From the NCBI GenBank assembly GCA_949878425.1, contig CATLAL010000022.1, forward strand, positions 1 to 43,839: 43,839 nt of DNA, written 5' to 3'. Position 1 is the first letter of the stretch, and each line of letters opens with the position of its first letter. Of this stretch, positions 32,662-42,891 are shown piece by piece. This DNA is from an uncultured Oscillospiraceae bacterium (GTDB lineage: Bacteria > Bacillota > Clostridia > Oscillospirales > Oscillospiraceae). The notes beneath the pieces were generated by a model. It was not told the origin of the DNA and did no database searches. It saw only the letters and a list, made by a program, of their open reading frames with translations. The position numbers were made by a program, and so were the translations under genes.

Positions 32662-33687
32662 ATGAGAGACCAATTAGCGAAGATCCGCGCCGAGGCCCTG
32701 GCCGCCTTCCAGGGCGCGGAGACCTCCGGGGGGCTGGAGGCCCTGCGGGTGAAGTACCTGGGCAAGAAGGGGGAGCTCACCGGCCTGCTCAAGCAGATGG
32801 GCCGGCTCTCTCCCGAGGAGCGGCCCCAGATGGGACAGCTGGCCAACGAGGTCCGCGCCGCCCTGGAGCGCGCCCTGGAGGAGAGCTCTAAAAAGCTGGA
32901 GGCCGCCGCTCTGGAGCTGCGGCTGAGGGCCGAGGCGGTGGACGTCACCATCCCCGGCAGGCCGGTGTCCATGGGCCATCAGCACCCCATGAACATTGCC
33001 CTGGAGGAGCTCAAGGACATCTTCATCGGCATGGGCTTCACCGTCATGGACGGGCCGGAGGTGGAGCTGGCGGAGCTGAACTTCGACCGCCTCAACGCCG
33101 AGGAGGGCCACCCCAGCCGGGACTGGTCCGACACCTTCTACTTTGACGAGGACAGCCGGGTGATGCTCCGCTCCCAGACCAGCCCCATGCAGGTGCGGGC
33201 CATGGACACCATGCCCCTGCCCATCCGCATTGTGGCCCCCGGTCGGGTGTACCGGAAGGACGAGGTGGACGCCACCCACTCCCCCATGTTCCACCAGGTG
33301 GAGGGCATGGTGATCGACAAGGGCGTCACCATGGCGGATCTGAAGGGGACTCTGAGCGCCGTAGCGGAGAAGCTCTTCGGCCAGGGAACCGTCACCCGCT
33401 TCCGCCCCCACCACTTCCCCTTTACCGAGCCCAGCTGTGAGATGGACGTGCAGTGCCACAAGTGCGGCGGCGCGGGCTGCCCCACCTGCAAGGGCGAGGG
33501 CTGGATCGAGCTGCTGGGGGCCGGCATGGTCCACCCCAGAGTGCTGGAGATGAGCGGCATCGACCCGGAGGTCTACTCCGGCTGGGCCTTCGGCATGGGC
33601 CTGGAGCGCACCGCCCTGCGGCGGTTTAAGATCGACGATATGCGGCTGATCTTCGAGAATGACGTGCGGTTTTTGGAGCAGTTTTAA
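32662..33687 (+). CDS. pheS: Phenylalanyl-tRNA synthetase alpha subunit
   Basis: 341 residues. ATG at 32662 (MRDQLAKIRAEAL); AAAGGA lies eleven bases before. The upstream in-frame start at 32632 has no ribosome binding site. Catalytic subunit charging tRNA-Phe. An N-terminal coiled coil (about 1-90) binds tRNA; KYLGKKGELTGLLK is conserved. Class II motifs follow: MGFTVMDGPEVELAELNFDRLN, motif 2 in LPIRIVAPGRVYRKDEVDATHSPMFHQVEG, and motif 3 in GWAFGMGLERTALRRFKIDDMRL. The C-x2-C...C-x2-C part (CHKCGGAGCPTCKGEGW) is seen in many Firmicutes PheS. The stop codon lies inside a 21-bp tandem duplication. Confidence 0.97.
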   Translation: MRDQLAKIRAEALAAFQGAETSGGLEALRVKYLGKKGELTGLLKQMGRLSPEERPQMGQLANEVRAALERALEESSKKLEAAALELRLRAEAVDVTIPGRPVSMGHQHPMNIALEELKDIFIGMGFTVMDGPEVELAELNFDRLNAEEGHPSRDWSDTFYFDEDSRVMLRSQTSPMQVRAMDTMPLPIRIVAPGRVYRKDEVDATHSPMFHQVEGMVIDKGVTMADLKGTLSAVAEKLFGQGTVTRFRPHHFPFTEPSCEMDVQCHKCGGAGCPTCKGEGWIELLGAGMVHPRVLEMSGIDPEVYSGWAFGMGLERTALRRFKIDDMRLIFENDVRFLEQF

Positions 33688-33717
33688 GTCCTCGCCGAGC
33701 AGTTTTAAGTCCTCGCC
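33676..33717 (+). repeat. 21-bp perfect tandem duplication over the pheS stop codon
   Basis: The 21 bases from 33676 (gag cag ttt taa gtc...) are repeated exactly at 33697-33717. The unit contains the last codons E-Q-F and the TAA stop, so the second copy looks like a duplicate gene end. Confidence 0.97.
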
Positions 33718-33726
33718 GGACGTGCG

Positions 33727-33785
33727 TTCCTTTTCTTGAAAGAAAAGGAACTGAAAAGAACTTTAATCGCGAAACTTCGTTTCGC
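33727..33785. repeat. Dispersed two-hairpin repeat, copy B
   Basis: TTCCTTTTCTT/AAGAAAAGGAA-type stem (33727-33750), then CTGAAAAGAACTTT, then GCGAAAC-TTC-GTTTCGC (33769-33785). Same layout as copy A at 27803-27865. Here it separates pheS from pheT within one transcription unit, so it must allow read-through or act as a processing site. Confidence 0.75.
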
Positions 33786-33816
33786 TCTTACCATATGTTA
33801 AAGAGAGGTTTTTCTT

Positions 33817-36525
33817 ATGAACTTAAGCCGCAAATGGCTCAATGAGTTTGTTCAGATAGACGCTGACGACAAAACCTTCGCCGAGGCCATGACCCTCTCC
33901 GGCTCCAAGGTGGAGACCACCGAGGATCTGGGCGAGTCAATCAGGAACGTGGTGGTGGGCCGCATTGAGAAGATGGAGCGCCACCCGGACAGCGACCACA
34001 TGTGGGTCTGCCAGCTGGACGTGGGCCGGGAGGAGCCGGTCCAGATCGTCACCGGGGCCTGGAACATCCACGAGGGGGATCTGGTGCCCGTGGCCCTCCA
34101 CAAGGCCCTCCTCCCCGGCGGGAAGAAGATTGAGAAGGGCAAGCTCCGGGGCGTGCTCTCCAACGGCATGCTCTGCTCCCTGGGCGAACTGGGCCTGGAC
34201 GAGCGGGATTTCCCCTACGCCGTCATCGAGGCGGCGGCGCTTTTGAACGACTACCACCCCATCGACCCCGCCAAGCCCTCCATCCCGGCGGATATCCAGC
34301 CCGGGGACAAGATCTTTGGGCCCGTGGTGGCGGCAAAGGTGCTGGAGTGTATGCCCCTGGATAACGGCAGCTACCACACCTGTATGGAGGTCAAGGACGC
34401 CACCGTCTGCCCGGATATCTGCTGTGACAATGTCCACGTGGGGGATATGGTGGCCTACAACACCAAGACCGACGCCGTCTGCACCCTCGCGGACCTCCAC
34501 GCGGAGCAGCGGGAGTTCCCCCACTGCATCAACGACGGCATCTTTGTCCTCCATGAGGACTGCAAGCCCGGGGACGACATCCGGCCGGTGGTGGGCCTGG
34601 ACGACCACGTGGTGGAGTTTGAGATCACCCCCAACCGGCCCGACTGCCTTAGCGTCATCGGCCTGGCCCGGGAGGCCTCCGCCACCTTCAACGTCCCCCT
34701 CTCCCTCCACGAGCCCGCGGTCAGGGGCGGCGGCCCCGGCGTGCTCCCGGAGCTGCTGGACGTGGAGACCCCGGACCCGGACCTCTGCTCCCGGTACACC
34801 GCCCGGATGGTCCGGAATGTGAAGATCGCCCCCTCCCCCAAGTGGATGCGGGAGCGCCTGCGGGCTATGGGCGTGCGGCCCATCAACAACATCGTGGATA
34901 TCACCAACTACGTCATGCTGGAGTACGGCCAGCCCATGCACGCCTTTGACTACCGCTATGTCCAGGGCGGGAGGATCGTGGTCCGCCGGGCGAAAGCTGG
35001 GGAGGAGCTGACCACCCTGGACGGCAATGTCCGGAAGCTGACCCCCAATATGCTGGTGATCGCCGACGACACGAGGGCCGTGGGCCTCGCCGGCATCATG
35101 GGCGGCGAGAACAGCGAGATTGTAGATGACACGGCGGACGTGGTGTTCGAGTCCGCCAACTTCGACGGCCCCACCATCCGCCGGGCCGCCCTGGCCCTGG
35201 GCATGCGCACGGAGGCCAGCGCCAAGTTCGAGAAGGGCTTGGACCCCATGAGCACCCTCCCCGCCGTCAACCGGGCCTGTGAGCTGGTGGAGCTGCTGGG
35301 GGCCGGAGAGGTAGTGGACGGCGTCATCGACGTGCTCAACTGCGTCCCCCAGCCCCGGACCGTCACCATGGACCCGGCGCGGGTCAACGCCCTGCTGGGC
35401 ACCGATATCCAGGCAGCGGACATGTACCAGTACTTGGAGCGGGTGGAGATCCACACCGAAAACCGGGACTTCCCCAACGGCCCGGCCCCGGTGCTGATCC
35501 CATCCTGGCGGGGCGACGTGGCGCGCCTGGCGGATCTGGCGGAGGAGGTGGCCCGGTTCTACGGGTACAACAACATCCCCTCCACCCTTCAGCGGGGGGA
35601 GACCACCCAGGGCGGCTACACCCCGGCCCAGCAGGCGGAGCGCCGTCTGGGGGCGCTGTGCCGGGCCTGCGGGTACAGCGAGATCATCACCTACTCCTTC
35701 ATCTCCCCCACGGCCTACGACAGGATCGGCTGGGCCCCGGAGGAGCCTCTGCGCCAGAGCCTGAAAATCCTCAACCCCCTGGGGGAGGACACCTCCATCA
35801 TGCGCACCACGACCCTGCCCTCCATGCTGGAAACCCTGGCGCGGAACTACAATTACCGCAGCAGGAGCGTAAAGCTCTATGAGATCGGGAGGATCTACCT
35901 GCCCGGCGGCGAGGAGGGCCTGGCCAAGGAGCCCCGGCTGCTGACCCTGGGCGCCTACGGGGAGGACATGGACTTCTTTGCCATGAAGGGCGTGGTAGAG
36001 GCCATTATCCGGGACCTGCGGATCGAAAACGCCTCCTTCACCGCCTGCGGCAGCGATCCCTCCTACCACCCGGGGCGGGCCGCGGGGGTGTACGCCGGCG
36101 AGAGGCGGCTGGGCGTTGTGGGCCAGATCCATCCGAAAATCGCGGAGAACTACGGCGTGGACTGTCCCCTCTACTGCGCGGAGCTGAGCTTTGAGGCCCT
36201 ACTGGAGAGCCAGGGCCCCGGCGCGTCGTACCGCCCCCTGCCCCGTTTCCCGGCGGTAAACCGGGATATCGCGGTGGTGTGCCGGGAGGAGGTCACAGTG
36301 GGAGCTCTCACCGCCTGCATCCGCCGCTCCGGCGGGAAGCTGCTCCAGAGCGTGGACCTCTTTGACATCTACCGGGGCCAGGGCGTGGCCGAGGGGAGCA
36401 AGAGCGCCGCCTTCAGCCTGACCCTCCGCGCAGAGGACCGCAGCATCACAGCCGCCGAGGCGGATCAGGAGCTCAAGACCATCCTGGAGGCTCTGGAGCG
36501 GGAGCTGGGGGCCGTTCTGCGGTAG
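33817..36525 (+). CDS. pheT: Phenylalanyl-tRNA synthetase beta subunit, with internal extension
   Basis: 902 residues, about 100 more than usual. MNLSRKWLNEFV is the conserved start. The tRNA-binding (EMAP-like) domain spans about 40-130 (VVVGRIEKMERHPDSDHMWVCQLDVG, SNGMLCSLGELGL). At about 131-238 there is extra sequence (AVIEAAALLNDYHP...YHTCMEVKDATVCPDICCDNVHVGD) before the expected DGIFVLHEDCKPGDDIRPVVGLDDHVVEFEITPNRPDCLSVIGLAREASA. B3/B4 editing domain, B5 (VARLADLAEEVARFYGYNNIPSTLQ) and the C-terminal anticodon-binding fold (SYRPLPRFPAVNRDIAVV) follow. The frame is unbroken and motifs on both sides are intact, so the insert is likely a genuine added domain. Confidence 0.95.
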   Translation: MNLSRKWLNEFVQIDADDKTFAEAMTLSGSKVETTEDLGESIRNVVVGRIEKMERHPDSDHMWVCQLDVGREEPVQIVTGAWNIHEGDLVPVALHKALLPGGKKIEKGKLRGVLSNGMLCSLGELGLDERDFPYAVIEAAALLNDYHPIDPAKPSIPADIQPGDKIFGPVVAAKVLECMPLDNGSYHTCMEVKDATVCPDICCDNVHVGDMVAYNTKTDAVCTLADLHAEQREFPHCINDGIFVLHEDCKPGDDIRPVVGLDDHVVEFEITPNRPDCLSVIGLAREASATFNVPLSLHEPAVRGGGPGVLPELLDVETPDPDLCSRYTARMVRNVKIAPSPKWMRERLRAMGVRPINNIVDITNYVMLEYGQPMHAFDYRYVQGGRIVVRRAKAGEELTTLDGNVRKLTPNMLVIADDTRAVGLAGIMGGENSEIVDDTADVVFESANFDGPTIRRAALALGMRTEASAKFEKGLDPMSTLPAVNRACELVELLGAGEVVDGVIDVLNCVPQPRTVTMDPARVNALLGTDIQAADMYQYLERVEIHTENRDFPNGPAPVLIPSWRGDVARLADLAEEVARFYGYNNIPSTLQRGETTQGGYTPAQQAERRLGALCRACGYSEIITYSFISPTAYDRIGWAPEEPLRQSLKILNPLGEDTSIMRTTTLPSMLETLARNYNYRSRSVKLYEIGRIYLPGGEEGLAKEPRLLTLGAYGEDMDFFAMKGVVEAIIRDLRIENASFTACGSDPSYHPGRAAGVYAGERRLGVVGQIHPKIAENYGVDCPLYCAELSFEALLESQGPGASYRPLPRFPAVNRDIAVVCREEVTVGALTACIRRSGGKLLQSVDLFDIYRGQGVAEGSKSAAFSLTLRAEDRSITAAEADQELKTILEALERELGAVLR

Positions 36526-36746
36526 GGGCCGGCCCTAAACTTATTAGCAGGCACAGTTGAAAACGAGTAAATGTTGGGCTTCGCCCCGTGGGCCGCGCTC
36601 TGCGCGGCTTAGGGCTGGGGCGGCCTCTGGCCGCCTAACGCCAAACCCGCTGGGGTTTTGCCCCAGGCCCCACTGCCCTTTGAAAAGAGCGGCCCTAAAC
36701 GTTACCTCTTTTGAACGGTGGCTACTATATTTTCTTGAAAAAGGAT
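36526..36746. repeat. Hairpin array after pheT
   Basis: No gene is seen. Four short stem-loops follow one another: GGGC-TTC-GCCC (36576-36585), GCCGCGC-TCT-GCGCGGC (36592-36608), GGCGGCC-TCT-GGCCGCC (36619-36635) and CTGGGG-TTTTG-CCCCAG (36650-36666). The TTTTCTTGAAA motif of the dispersed repeat occurs near 36730. Confidence 0.75.
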
Positions 36747-36782
36747 AAAAAAGGGTCCGGCGCTTTGCGCCGGACCCTTTCC
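36747..36782. terminator. Terminator of the tuf operon
   Basis: AAGGGTCCGGCGC-TTT-GCGCCGGACCCTT stem with a T-run on the minus strand, directly after tuf. On the plus strand it can also stop pheT transcripts. Confidence 0.9.
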
Positions 36783-36807
36783 ATCAAAAGAAGCAGGTTC
36801 TAACGGA

Positions 36808-38010
<1,203 letters not shown>

Positions 38011-38062
38011 TGGGATTTTCCTCCTTAACGGTTAAATGAAAATGATTAGATGGGATACAAAA

Positions 38063-38105
38063 ATTATAACAAAAGTATTCTACAACAAACGGTAGAAAAA
38101 AGCAA
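38063..38105 (-). promoter_or_regulatory. Candidate internal promoter(s) of tuf
   Basis: In the AT-rich fusA-tuf gap, minus strand: TTGCTT (38105-38100), 17 bp, TAGAAT (38082-38077). A perfect TATAAT follows at 38068-38063 without a good -35. They would allow extra tuf expression over fusA, as is common for tuf. Confidence 0.5.
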
Positions 38106-38142
38106 TCCTAAAAAGGGTAATTATGGTACAATTTTTGTTCCC

Positions 38143-40254
38143 CTACCGCATAGCACGGGCGCCCATGCGCTGGTCAATAATCTTTTCCCGGATATTTTTG
38201 GGAATTTCAATATAGTGGCTGGGCTCCATGGTGTACTGGCCCCGGCCCTGGGTACGGGAGCGCAGATCCGTGGCGTAGCCAAACATCTCGCTCAGGGGCA
38301 CAAAGGCGTCGATCTGCTGCGCGCCGGTGCGGGCCTCAAAGCCCTGGATCTGGCCCCGGCGGCTGTTGAGGTCGCCGATGACGTCGCCCATATACTCCTC
38401 GGGCACGATAACGCACACCTTCATAATAGGCTCCAGCAGGGTGGGATCCGCCTTCTGGCAGGCCTCCTTAAAGGCCATGGAACCGGCGATCTTGAAGGCC
38501 ATCTCGGAGGAGTCCACCTCGTGGTAGCTTCCATCATAGAGGGTCACCTTTACATCCACCACCGGATAACCGGCCAGCACGCCGGAGAGCATGGCGCCCT
38601 GAATGCCCGCGTCTACGGCGGGGATATACTCCTTGGGCACCGCGCCGCCTACTACCTCGTTGATGAACTCGTAGCCCTTGCCGGACTCGTTGGGCTCCAC
38701 CCGGAGCTTGACGTGTCCGTACTGGCCCTTACCGCCGGACTGGCGGGCGTATTTGGTATCCTGCTGGACGCTCTTTTTGATGGTCTCCTTATAGGCCACC
38801 TGGGGAGCGCCCACGTTGGCCTCCACCTTGTACTCCCGGAGCAGGCGGTCTACGATGATCTCCAGATGCAGCTCGCCCATGCCGGCGATGATGGTCTGCC
38901 CGGTCTCCTCGTCGGTGTAGGTCTTAAAGGTGGGGTCCTCCTCCGCCAGCTTCATGAGGGCAATGCCCATCTTCTCCTGGCCGGCCTTGGTCTTAGGCTC
39001 AATGGCCACCCGGATCACCGGGTCGGGGAACTCCATGGACTCCAGGATGATGGGGTGCTTATCGTCACACAGGGTGTCGCCAGTGGTGGAGTTCTTCAGG
39101 CCGATGACGCCGGCAATGTCGCCGGAGTAGATGGTCTCAATGTCCTCCCGGTGGTTGGCGTGCATCTGAAGAATGCGGCCAATGCGCTCCCGCTGGCCCT
39201 TGGTGGAGTTCAGGACGGCGGTGCCGGCGCTCAGGGTGCCGGAATAGACCCGGACAAAGCTGAGGCGGCCCACATAGGGGTCGGTCATGATCTTGAAGGC
39301 CAGGGCGGAGAAGGGGGCGTTGTCGTCGGCGGGGCGCTCCTCCTCCTCCTCGGTCTTGGGATTGACGCCCTTGATGGCGGGGATGTCCAGGGGGGAGGGC
39401 ATGTAGTCCACGATGGCGTCCAGCAGGCGCTGAATGCCCTTGTTGCGGTAGCTGGTGCCGCAGGTGACGGGAATCATCTCCACCGCGCAGGTGGCCTGAC
39501 GAATGGCCTTGCGGATGCGGTCCTTGGGGATCTCCTGACCCTCCAGGTACATCTCCATGATCTCATCGTCAAACATGCTCACCGCGTCCAGCAGCTTCTC
39601 GTGGTACTGGCCGGCCAGCTCCGCCATGTCATCGGGGATAGGCTCCTCGCTGATGTCCTTGCCCAGGTCGTCGTGGTAGATATACGCCTTCATCTCCACC
39701 AGATCAATGATGCCCCGGAAATCGGCTTCCTTCCCAATGGGCAGCTGGATGGGAACGGCGTTGCACTTGAGCCGCTCATCGATCATCCGGAGTACGTTGT
39801 AGAAGTCCGCCCCCATGATGTCCATCTTGTTGACGTAGATCATGCGGGGGACTTTGTAGTGGTCCGCCTGCCGCCAGACGGTCTCGGATTGGGGCTCAAC
39901 GCCTCCCTTGGCGCACATGACGGTAACAGAGCCGTCCAGCACCCGCAGGGATCGCTCCACCTCAACGGTGAAGTCCACATGGCCCGGTGTATCGATGATG
40001 TTGATGCGGGTTTGGGGGAACTGGTTGCGCATTCCCTGCCAATAGCAGGTGGTGGCGGCGGAGGTAATGGTAATCCCCCTCTCCTGCTCCTGGGCCATCC
40101 AGTCCATCGTGGCCGTGCCCTCATGGGTCTCACCGATCTTATAGTTCACACCGGTATAATACAGGATACGCTCGGTAGTGGTCGTCTTGCCTGCATCAAT
40201 GTGAGCCATAATGCCGATATTCCTTGTGTTTTCCAGTGATACCTTTCTCGGCAT
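38143..40254 (-). CDS. fusA: Elongation factor G
   Basis: 703 residues, AGGAGG before ATG at 40254. Translocase of the ribosome. G1 is AHIDAGKTT (17-25), G3 DTPGHVDF, G4 NKMD, and domain IV carries the tip region [41 protein letters not shown] is the conserved domain V sequence. Starts 15 bp after rpsG, so translation units are tightly arranged. Confidence 0.98.
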   Translation of the reverse strand: MPRKVSLENTRNIGIMAHIDAGKTTTTERILYYTGVNYKIGETHEGTATMDWMAQEQERGITITSAATTCYWQGMRNQFPQTRINIIDTPGHVDFTVEVERSLRVLDGSVTVMCAKGGVEPQSETVWRQADHYKVPRMIYVNKMDIMGADFYNVLRMIDERLKCNAVPIQLPIGKEADFRGIIDLVEMKAYIYHDDLGKDISEEPIPDDMAELAGQYHEKLLDAVSMFDDEIMEMYLEGQEIPKDRIRKAIRQATCAVEMIPVTCGTSYRNKGIQRLLDAIVDYMPSPLDIPAIKGVNPKTEEEEERPADDNAPFSALAFKIMTDPYVGRLSFVRVYSGTLSAGTAVLNSTKGQRERIGRILQMHANHREDIETIYSGDIAGVIGLKNSTTGDTLCDDKHPIILESMEFPDPVIRVAIEPKTKAGQEKMGIALMKLAEEDPTFKTYTDEETGQTIIAGMGELHLEIIVDRLLREYKVEANVGAPQVAYKETIKKSVQQDTKYARQSGGKGQYGHVKLRVEPNESGKGYEFINEVVGGAVPKEYIPAVDAGIQGAMLSGVLAGYPVVDVKVTLYDGSYHEVDSSEMAFKIAGSMAFKEACQKADPTLLEPIMKVCVIVPEEYMGDVIGDLNSRRGQIQGFEARTGAQQIDAFVPLSEMFGYATDLRSRTQGRGQYTMEPSHYIEIPKNIREKIIDQRMGARAMR

Positions 40255-40269
40255 ACTGCTCCTCCTAAC

Positions 40270-40740
40270 TTACCAGCGGAAATGGGCGAACGCCTTATTG
40301 GATTCGGCCATTTTGTGGGTATCTTCCCGCTTCTTCACAGCGGAACCGGTATTGTTTGCCGCGTCCATAATCTCGTTGGCCAGGCGCTGGGCCATGGTCC
40401 GCTCGCTGCGGGCGCGGGAGTAATTGGTCAGCCAGCGCAGTCCAAGGGTCTGCCGGCGGGCCGGACGCACATCCATGGGCACCTGGTAGGTGGCGCCGCC
40501 CACCCGGCGGGCCTTGACCTCCAGGCTGGGCATGATGTTGTCCATTGCGGTGCTGAACACCTCCAGGGGCTCCTTGCCGGTCTGCTCCTTGACAATGTCA
40601 AAGGCGCCGTAGACGATCTTCTGCGCCACACCCTTCTTGCCGTCCAGCATGATGGAGTTGACCAGGCGGGTCACCAGGATGCTGTTATAGATGGGGTCGG
40701 GCAAAATTTCTCTCTTGGGAACATTACCTCTTCTGGGCAC
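40270..40740 (-). CDS. rpsG: 30S ribosomal protein S7
   Basis: 156 residues from a GTG start at 40740, the standard S7 length ([19 protein letters not shown]). AAGGAGG lies eight bases upstream of this GTG. An ATG six codons earlier (40758) overlaps that very ribosome binding site and is therefore rejected. S7 nucleates assembly of the 3' domain of 16S rRNA and, in E. coli, also represses the operon by binding upstream of its own gene. A 217-bp structured gap precedes it here. Confidence 0.96.
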   Translation of the reverse strand: MPRRGNVPKREILPDPIYNSILVTRLVNSIMLDGKKGVAQKIVYGAFDIVKEQTGKEPLEVFSTAMDNIMPSLEVKARRVGGATYQVPMDVRPARRQTLGLRWLTNYSRARSERTMAQRLANEIMDAANNTGSAVKKREDTHKMAESNKAFAHFRW

Positions 40741-40785
40741 TATGCTTCCCTCCTTCATGAATTTCTATGAAATCATAGGTACTCG

Positions 40786-40886
40786 CAAAGCGACGGGGCA
40801 GCGCCTGCGCTGCCGGGACCGGTCGTTCGCAGGCCGAAGGCCGGAGAATGACGGTCCCCGTCCGCTTTGTCGTTTGGCCTGCCAAA
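40786..40886 (-). promoter_or_regulatory. Structured spacer between rpsL and rpsG
   Basis: CAAAGCG-A-CGGGG (40786-40798) can pair with CCCCG-TC-CGCTTTG (40856-40869), enclosing smaller stems such as GGCAGCGC/GCGCTGCC (40797-40814). TTTGG/CCAAA follows at 40873-40886. The spacer is unusually long for an rpsL-rpsG pair. A role as S7 feedback target or processing site is inference. Confidence 0.5.
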
Positions 40887-40957
40887 GAGGCATCGTCACA
40901 GTTATCAAATCGAAAACTATGTCAACCTATTCGGCAAAGCGTTGGTTTTGCTCCAAA

Positions 40958-41374
40958 TTACTTGGACTTGGGGCGCTTCGCACCGTACTTGGAGCGGGCC
41001 TGCATACGGCCCTGAACGCCCTGGGTGTCCAGTGTGCCGCGGATGATGTGGTAACGGACGCCGGGCAGGTCCTTGACACGGCCGCCGCGGATCATCACCA
41101 CGGAGTGCTCCTGCAGGGAGTGGCCCACGCCGGGAATGTAGGCGGTGACCTCGTAGCCGTTGGTCAGACGCACACGGGCGATCTTCCGCAGAGCGGAGTT
41201 GGGCTTCTTGGGGGTCTGGGTACGCACAGCCGTGCACACGCCCCGCTTCTGGGGAGAGGGCAGGTCGGTCTCCTTATTCTTCAGGGTGTTGAGGCCGTAC
41301 TGCATAGCAGGGCTGTTGGACTTGTAGCTGGCCTGCTGCCGGCCCTTGCGGACCAGCTGGTTGAAAGTAGGCAT
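40958..41374 (-). CDS. rpsL: 30S ribosomal protein S12
   Basis: 138 residues, AAAGGAG before ATG. Decoding-centre protein. [17 protein letters not shown] (with the Lys pair whose mutation gives streptomycin resistance in other bacteria, here wild-type KK-PNS) and [21 protein letters not shown] (second resistance site) are intact. Second gene of the operon after the L7Ae-like gene. Confidence 0.98.
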   Translation of the reverse strand: MPTFNQLVRKGRQQASYKSNSPAMQYGLNTLKNKETDLPSPQKRGVCTAVRTQTPKKPNSALRKIARVRLTNGYEVTAYIPGVGHSLQEHSVVMIRGGRVKDLPGVRYHIIRGTLDTQGVQGRMQARSKYGAKRPKSK

Positions 41375-41463
41375 AGTTTTCTCCTTTCTTCAAAAAGTGC
41401 CGGAGCAAACGCTCCTTTTTATTTTTTACAGAATATTGAAAAAATATCCTGAAAAAACCAAAC

Positions 41464-41742
41464 TCATCTGTGCTTTTCCACCACGGTTACAACTGCCGCG
41501 CCTACCTGGATGCCGGCGGCCTCGCCCAGGCGGGCCATTGCGAACTCCTCGCACACGGGGATCCCACGCTCCTGACAAAGCCGGCGCAGAGGGGCGGTCA
41601 GCGCCGGGTCCGCGTCAGCGGCCAGGAAAACCTCTCTCGCAAGCCCATCCCGGATTGCGCGGCGGGACTGCTTCGCGCCGGTCACTTTATCCCTGGAGCG
41701 CAGCGCCTTGAGCAAGTTGATTCCCCCTGTTTCTGGAGACAT
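41464..41742 (-). CDS. L7Ae/L30e-family RNA-binding protein (YbxF-like)
   Basis: Up to 92 residues. RSRDKVTGAKQSRRAIRDGLAREVFLAADADPALTAPLRRLCQERGIPVCEEFAMARLGEAAGIQVGAAVVTVV matches the L7Ae family (G-x-K-Q, A-x-D-A-D-P, L-G-x-A-x-G-I-x-V-G-A-A), which binds kink-turn RNA. Its place upstream of rpsL is the same as B. subtilis ybxF. The start is uncertain: ATG at 41742 has a weak site, while TTG at 41715 has GGGGGA six bases before it and gives 83 residues, the usual length. Confidence 0.88.
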   Translation of the reverse strand: MSPETGGINLLKALRSRDKVTGAKQSRRAIRDGLAREVFLAADADPALTAPLRRLCQERGIPVCEEFAMARLGEAAGIQVGAAVVTVVEKHR

Positions 41743-41783
41743 AGGCTCTCTAAATTACACAGAGTGTTTCCACGCAATATTGT

Positions 41784-41812
41784 ATTATATCATAGCGTAT
41801 CAGTACAGTCAA
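41784..41812 (-). promoter_or_regulatory. Main promoter of the L7Ae-rpsL-rpsG-fusA-tuf operon
   Basis: Minus strand TTGACT (41812-41807, 5 of 6), 17 bp, perfect TATAAT (41789-41784). Near-consensus, as expected for ribosomal protein genes. Confidence 0.8.
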
Positions 41813-42002
41813 GCGTTTTTGCCAAAATTGCCTTCCGTGGGTTGGAATACCTGATTGAACTCCAGCGGATACCGCCTAACTTCTTCCGCCCAATGGACAC
41901 TCCCCCTGCTTCAGACGTTCTACAGTTGACACGGTTGAAACGAAGGATTTCCTTCTTTTCAATGCTGACGATATAGACAAAGACTTGAAAGGAGAACACA
42001 CC

Positions 42003-42152
42003 ATGATTATTTCTTCCACCTTTTATCGCCTCTGCGAGGAGCGGACCGGAAAACTGAAGAGAAGCCGCGTTGCCGCCCGGAAACTGGCGGAGGGCCAGCT
42101 GCTTGTCCGCCACGAGGTGCTCCGGGACCTGCGGGAACGGAGGATGCTCTGA
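42003..42152 (+). CDS. Small basic protein, 49 aa (unknown)
   Basis: Read by hand: MIISSTFYRLCEERTGKLKR then SRVAARKLAEGQLLVRHEVL and RDLRERRML. AAAGGAG stands eight bases before the ATG. The peptide is helical and Arg/Lys/Glu-rich (net positive), with no membrane segment. A weak TTGAAA (41935-41940)/TTCAAT (41958-41963) promoter pair precedes it. No family is recognised. It is divergent from the ribosomal operon and convergent with the HAD gene. Confidence 0.6.
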   Translation: MIISSTFYRLCEERTGKLKRSRVAARKLAEGQLLVRHEVLRDLRERRML

Positions 42153-42213
42153 CGAGGCAGATGCCGCAAGCCGGCTCCTGCCTCGCCTTAACCCCGGGAG
42201 CGGCCCCGTTCAA

Positions 42214-42891
42214 TTAGGCGCCTCCTTGGAAAAACTCCACAATAGCTGAGAGGGAGTTGATCCGCCATCTGCCGTCGCCCGACCGGCTGCGGTCGATGTG
42301 GAAGGCCGTAAAGCCCAGGGCCCTGGCCCCGTCCGCCTCCACGTCGTAGTCGTCCACATAGAGGCTCTCCTCCGCCGATGCCCCCAGCGCGTCCAGAGCC
42401 GCCTGGTAGATGGCAGGATCCGGCTTCATCACGCCCACCAGGTCGGAGCAGATCGCGCAATCGAAGTACTCCCCAATCCCGGCCGCCTCCAGCGTAAGGG
42501 GGAGGGATGGGCTGGTGTCCGAGATCACGCCCATGCGAAAGCCGTGGCTGCGAAACCAGCCCAGCACCTCCAGCGTCTCGGGGAAGAGCCGATAGCCCTT
42601 GAGCCACGTCAGCTGGTGCAGCTCCTCCGAGCGCTCCTCCAGACAGTCGGAAATCCCCGCCCGCAGCAGCAGCCGCTTCCAATAGCTGTGGTAAAAGGCA
42701 ATCTCCTCCTCCACGGATTTTAGTCCCCGCTCCGGATAGCCCTGCAAAAAGATCTCCATCATCTCCTGGCCGGTCAGCGAAAAAGGCTGGCCGCTCCAGG
42801 AGGCAATTATTTTGTTCCGTCTCTCCCGCAGGGAGGGATCTCCATACAGCAGCGTATTATCTCGATCAAAAAATACTGTTTGAAATCTCAT
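42214..42891 (-). CDS. HAD-superfamily hydrolase
   Basis: 225 residues, start at 42891 as an ATGA overlap with the NUDIX stop; a longer start at 42909 would lie within the NUDIX gene. FFDRDNTLLYGD (near 7-18) holds the nucleophile motif D-x-D-x-T, VISDTSPSLP is motif II (Ser/Thr), MKPDPAIYQAALDALG carries the motif III Lys, and LYVDDYDVEADGARALGF is motif IV with paired Asp. A helical cap follows motif I (C1 type, as in phosphoglycolate-phosphatase-like enzymes). The substrate is not deducible. Coupled translation with a NUDIX hydrolase suggests a shared nucleotide or phosphate-ester clean-up role. Confidence 0.9.
   Translation of the reverse strand: MRFQTVFFDRDNTLLYGDPSLRERRNKIIASWSGQPFSLTGQEMMEIFLQGYPERGLKSVEEEIAFYHSYWKRLLLRAGISDCLEERSEELHQLTWLKGYRLFPETLEVLGWFRSHGFRMGVISDTSPSLPLTLEAAGIGEYFDCAICSDLVGVMKPDPAIYQAALDALGASAEESLYVDDYDVEADGARALGFTAFHIDRSRSGDGRWRINSLSAIVEFFQGGA

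Noticed and set aside
38050..40239. Long plus-strand frames opposite fusA (and similar ones opposite tuf, pckA and pheT)
   Set aside because: All are exact antisense shadows of highly conserved genes and lack ribosome binding sites and recognisable domains.
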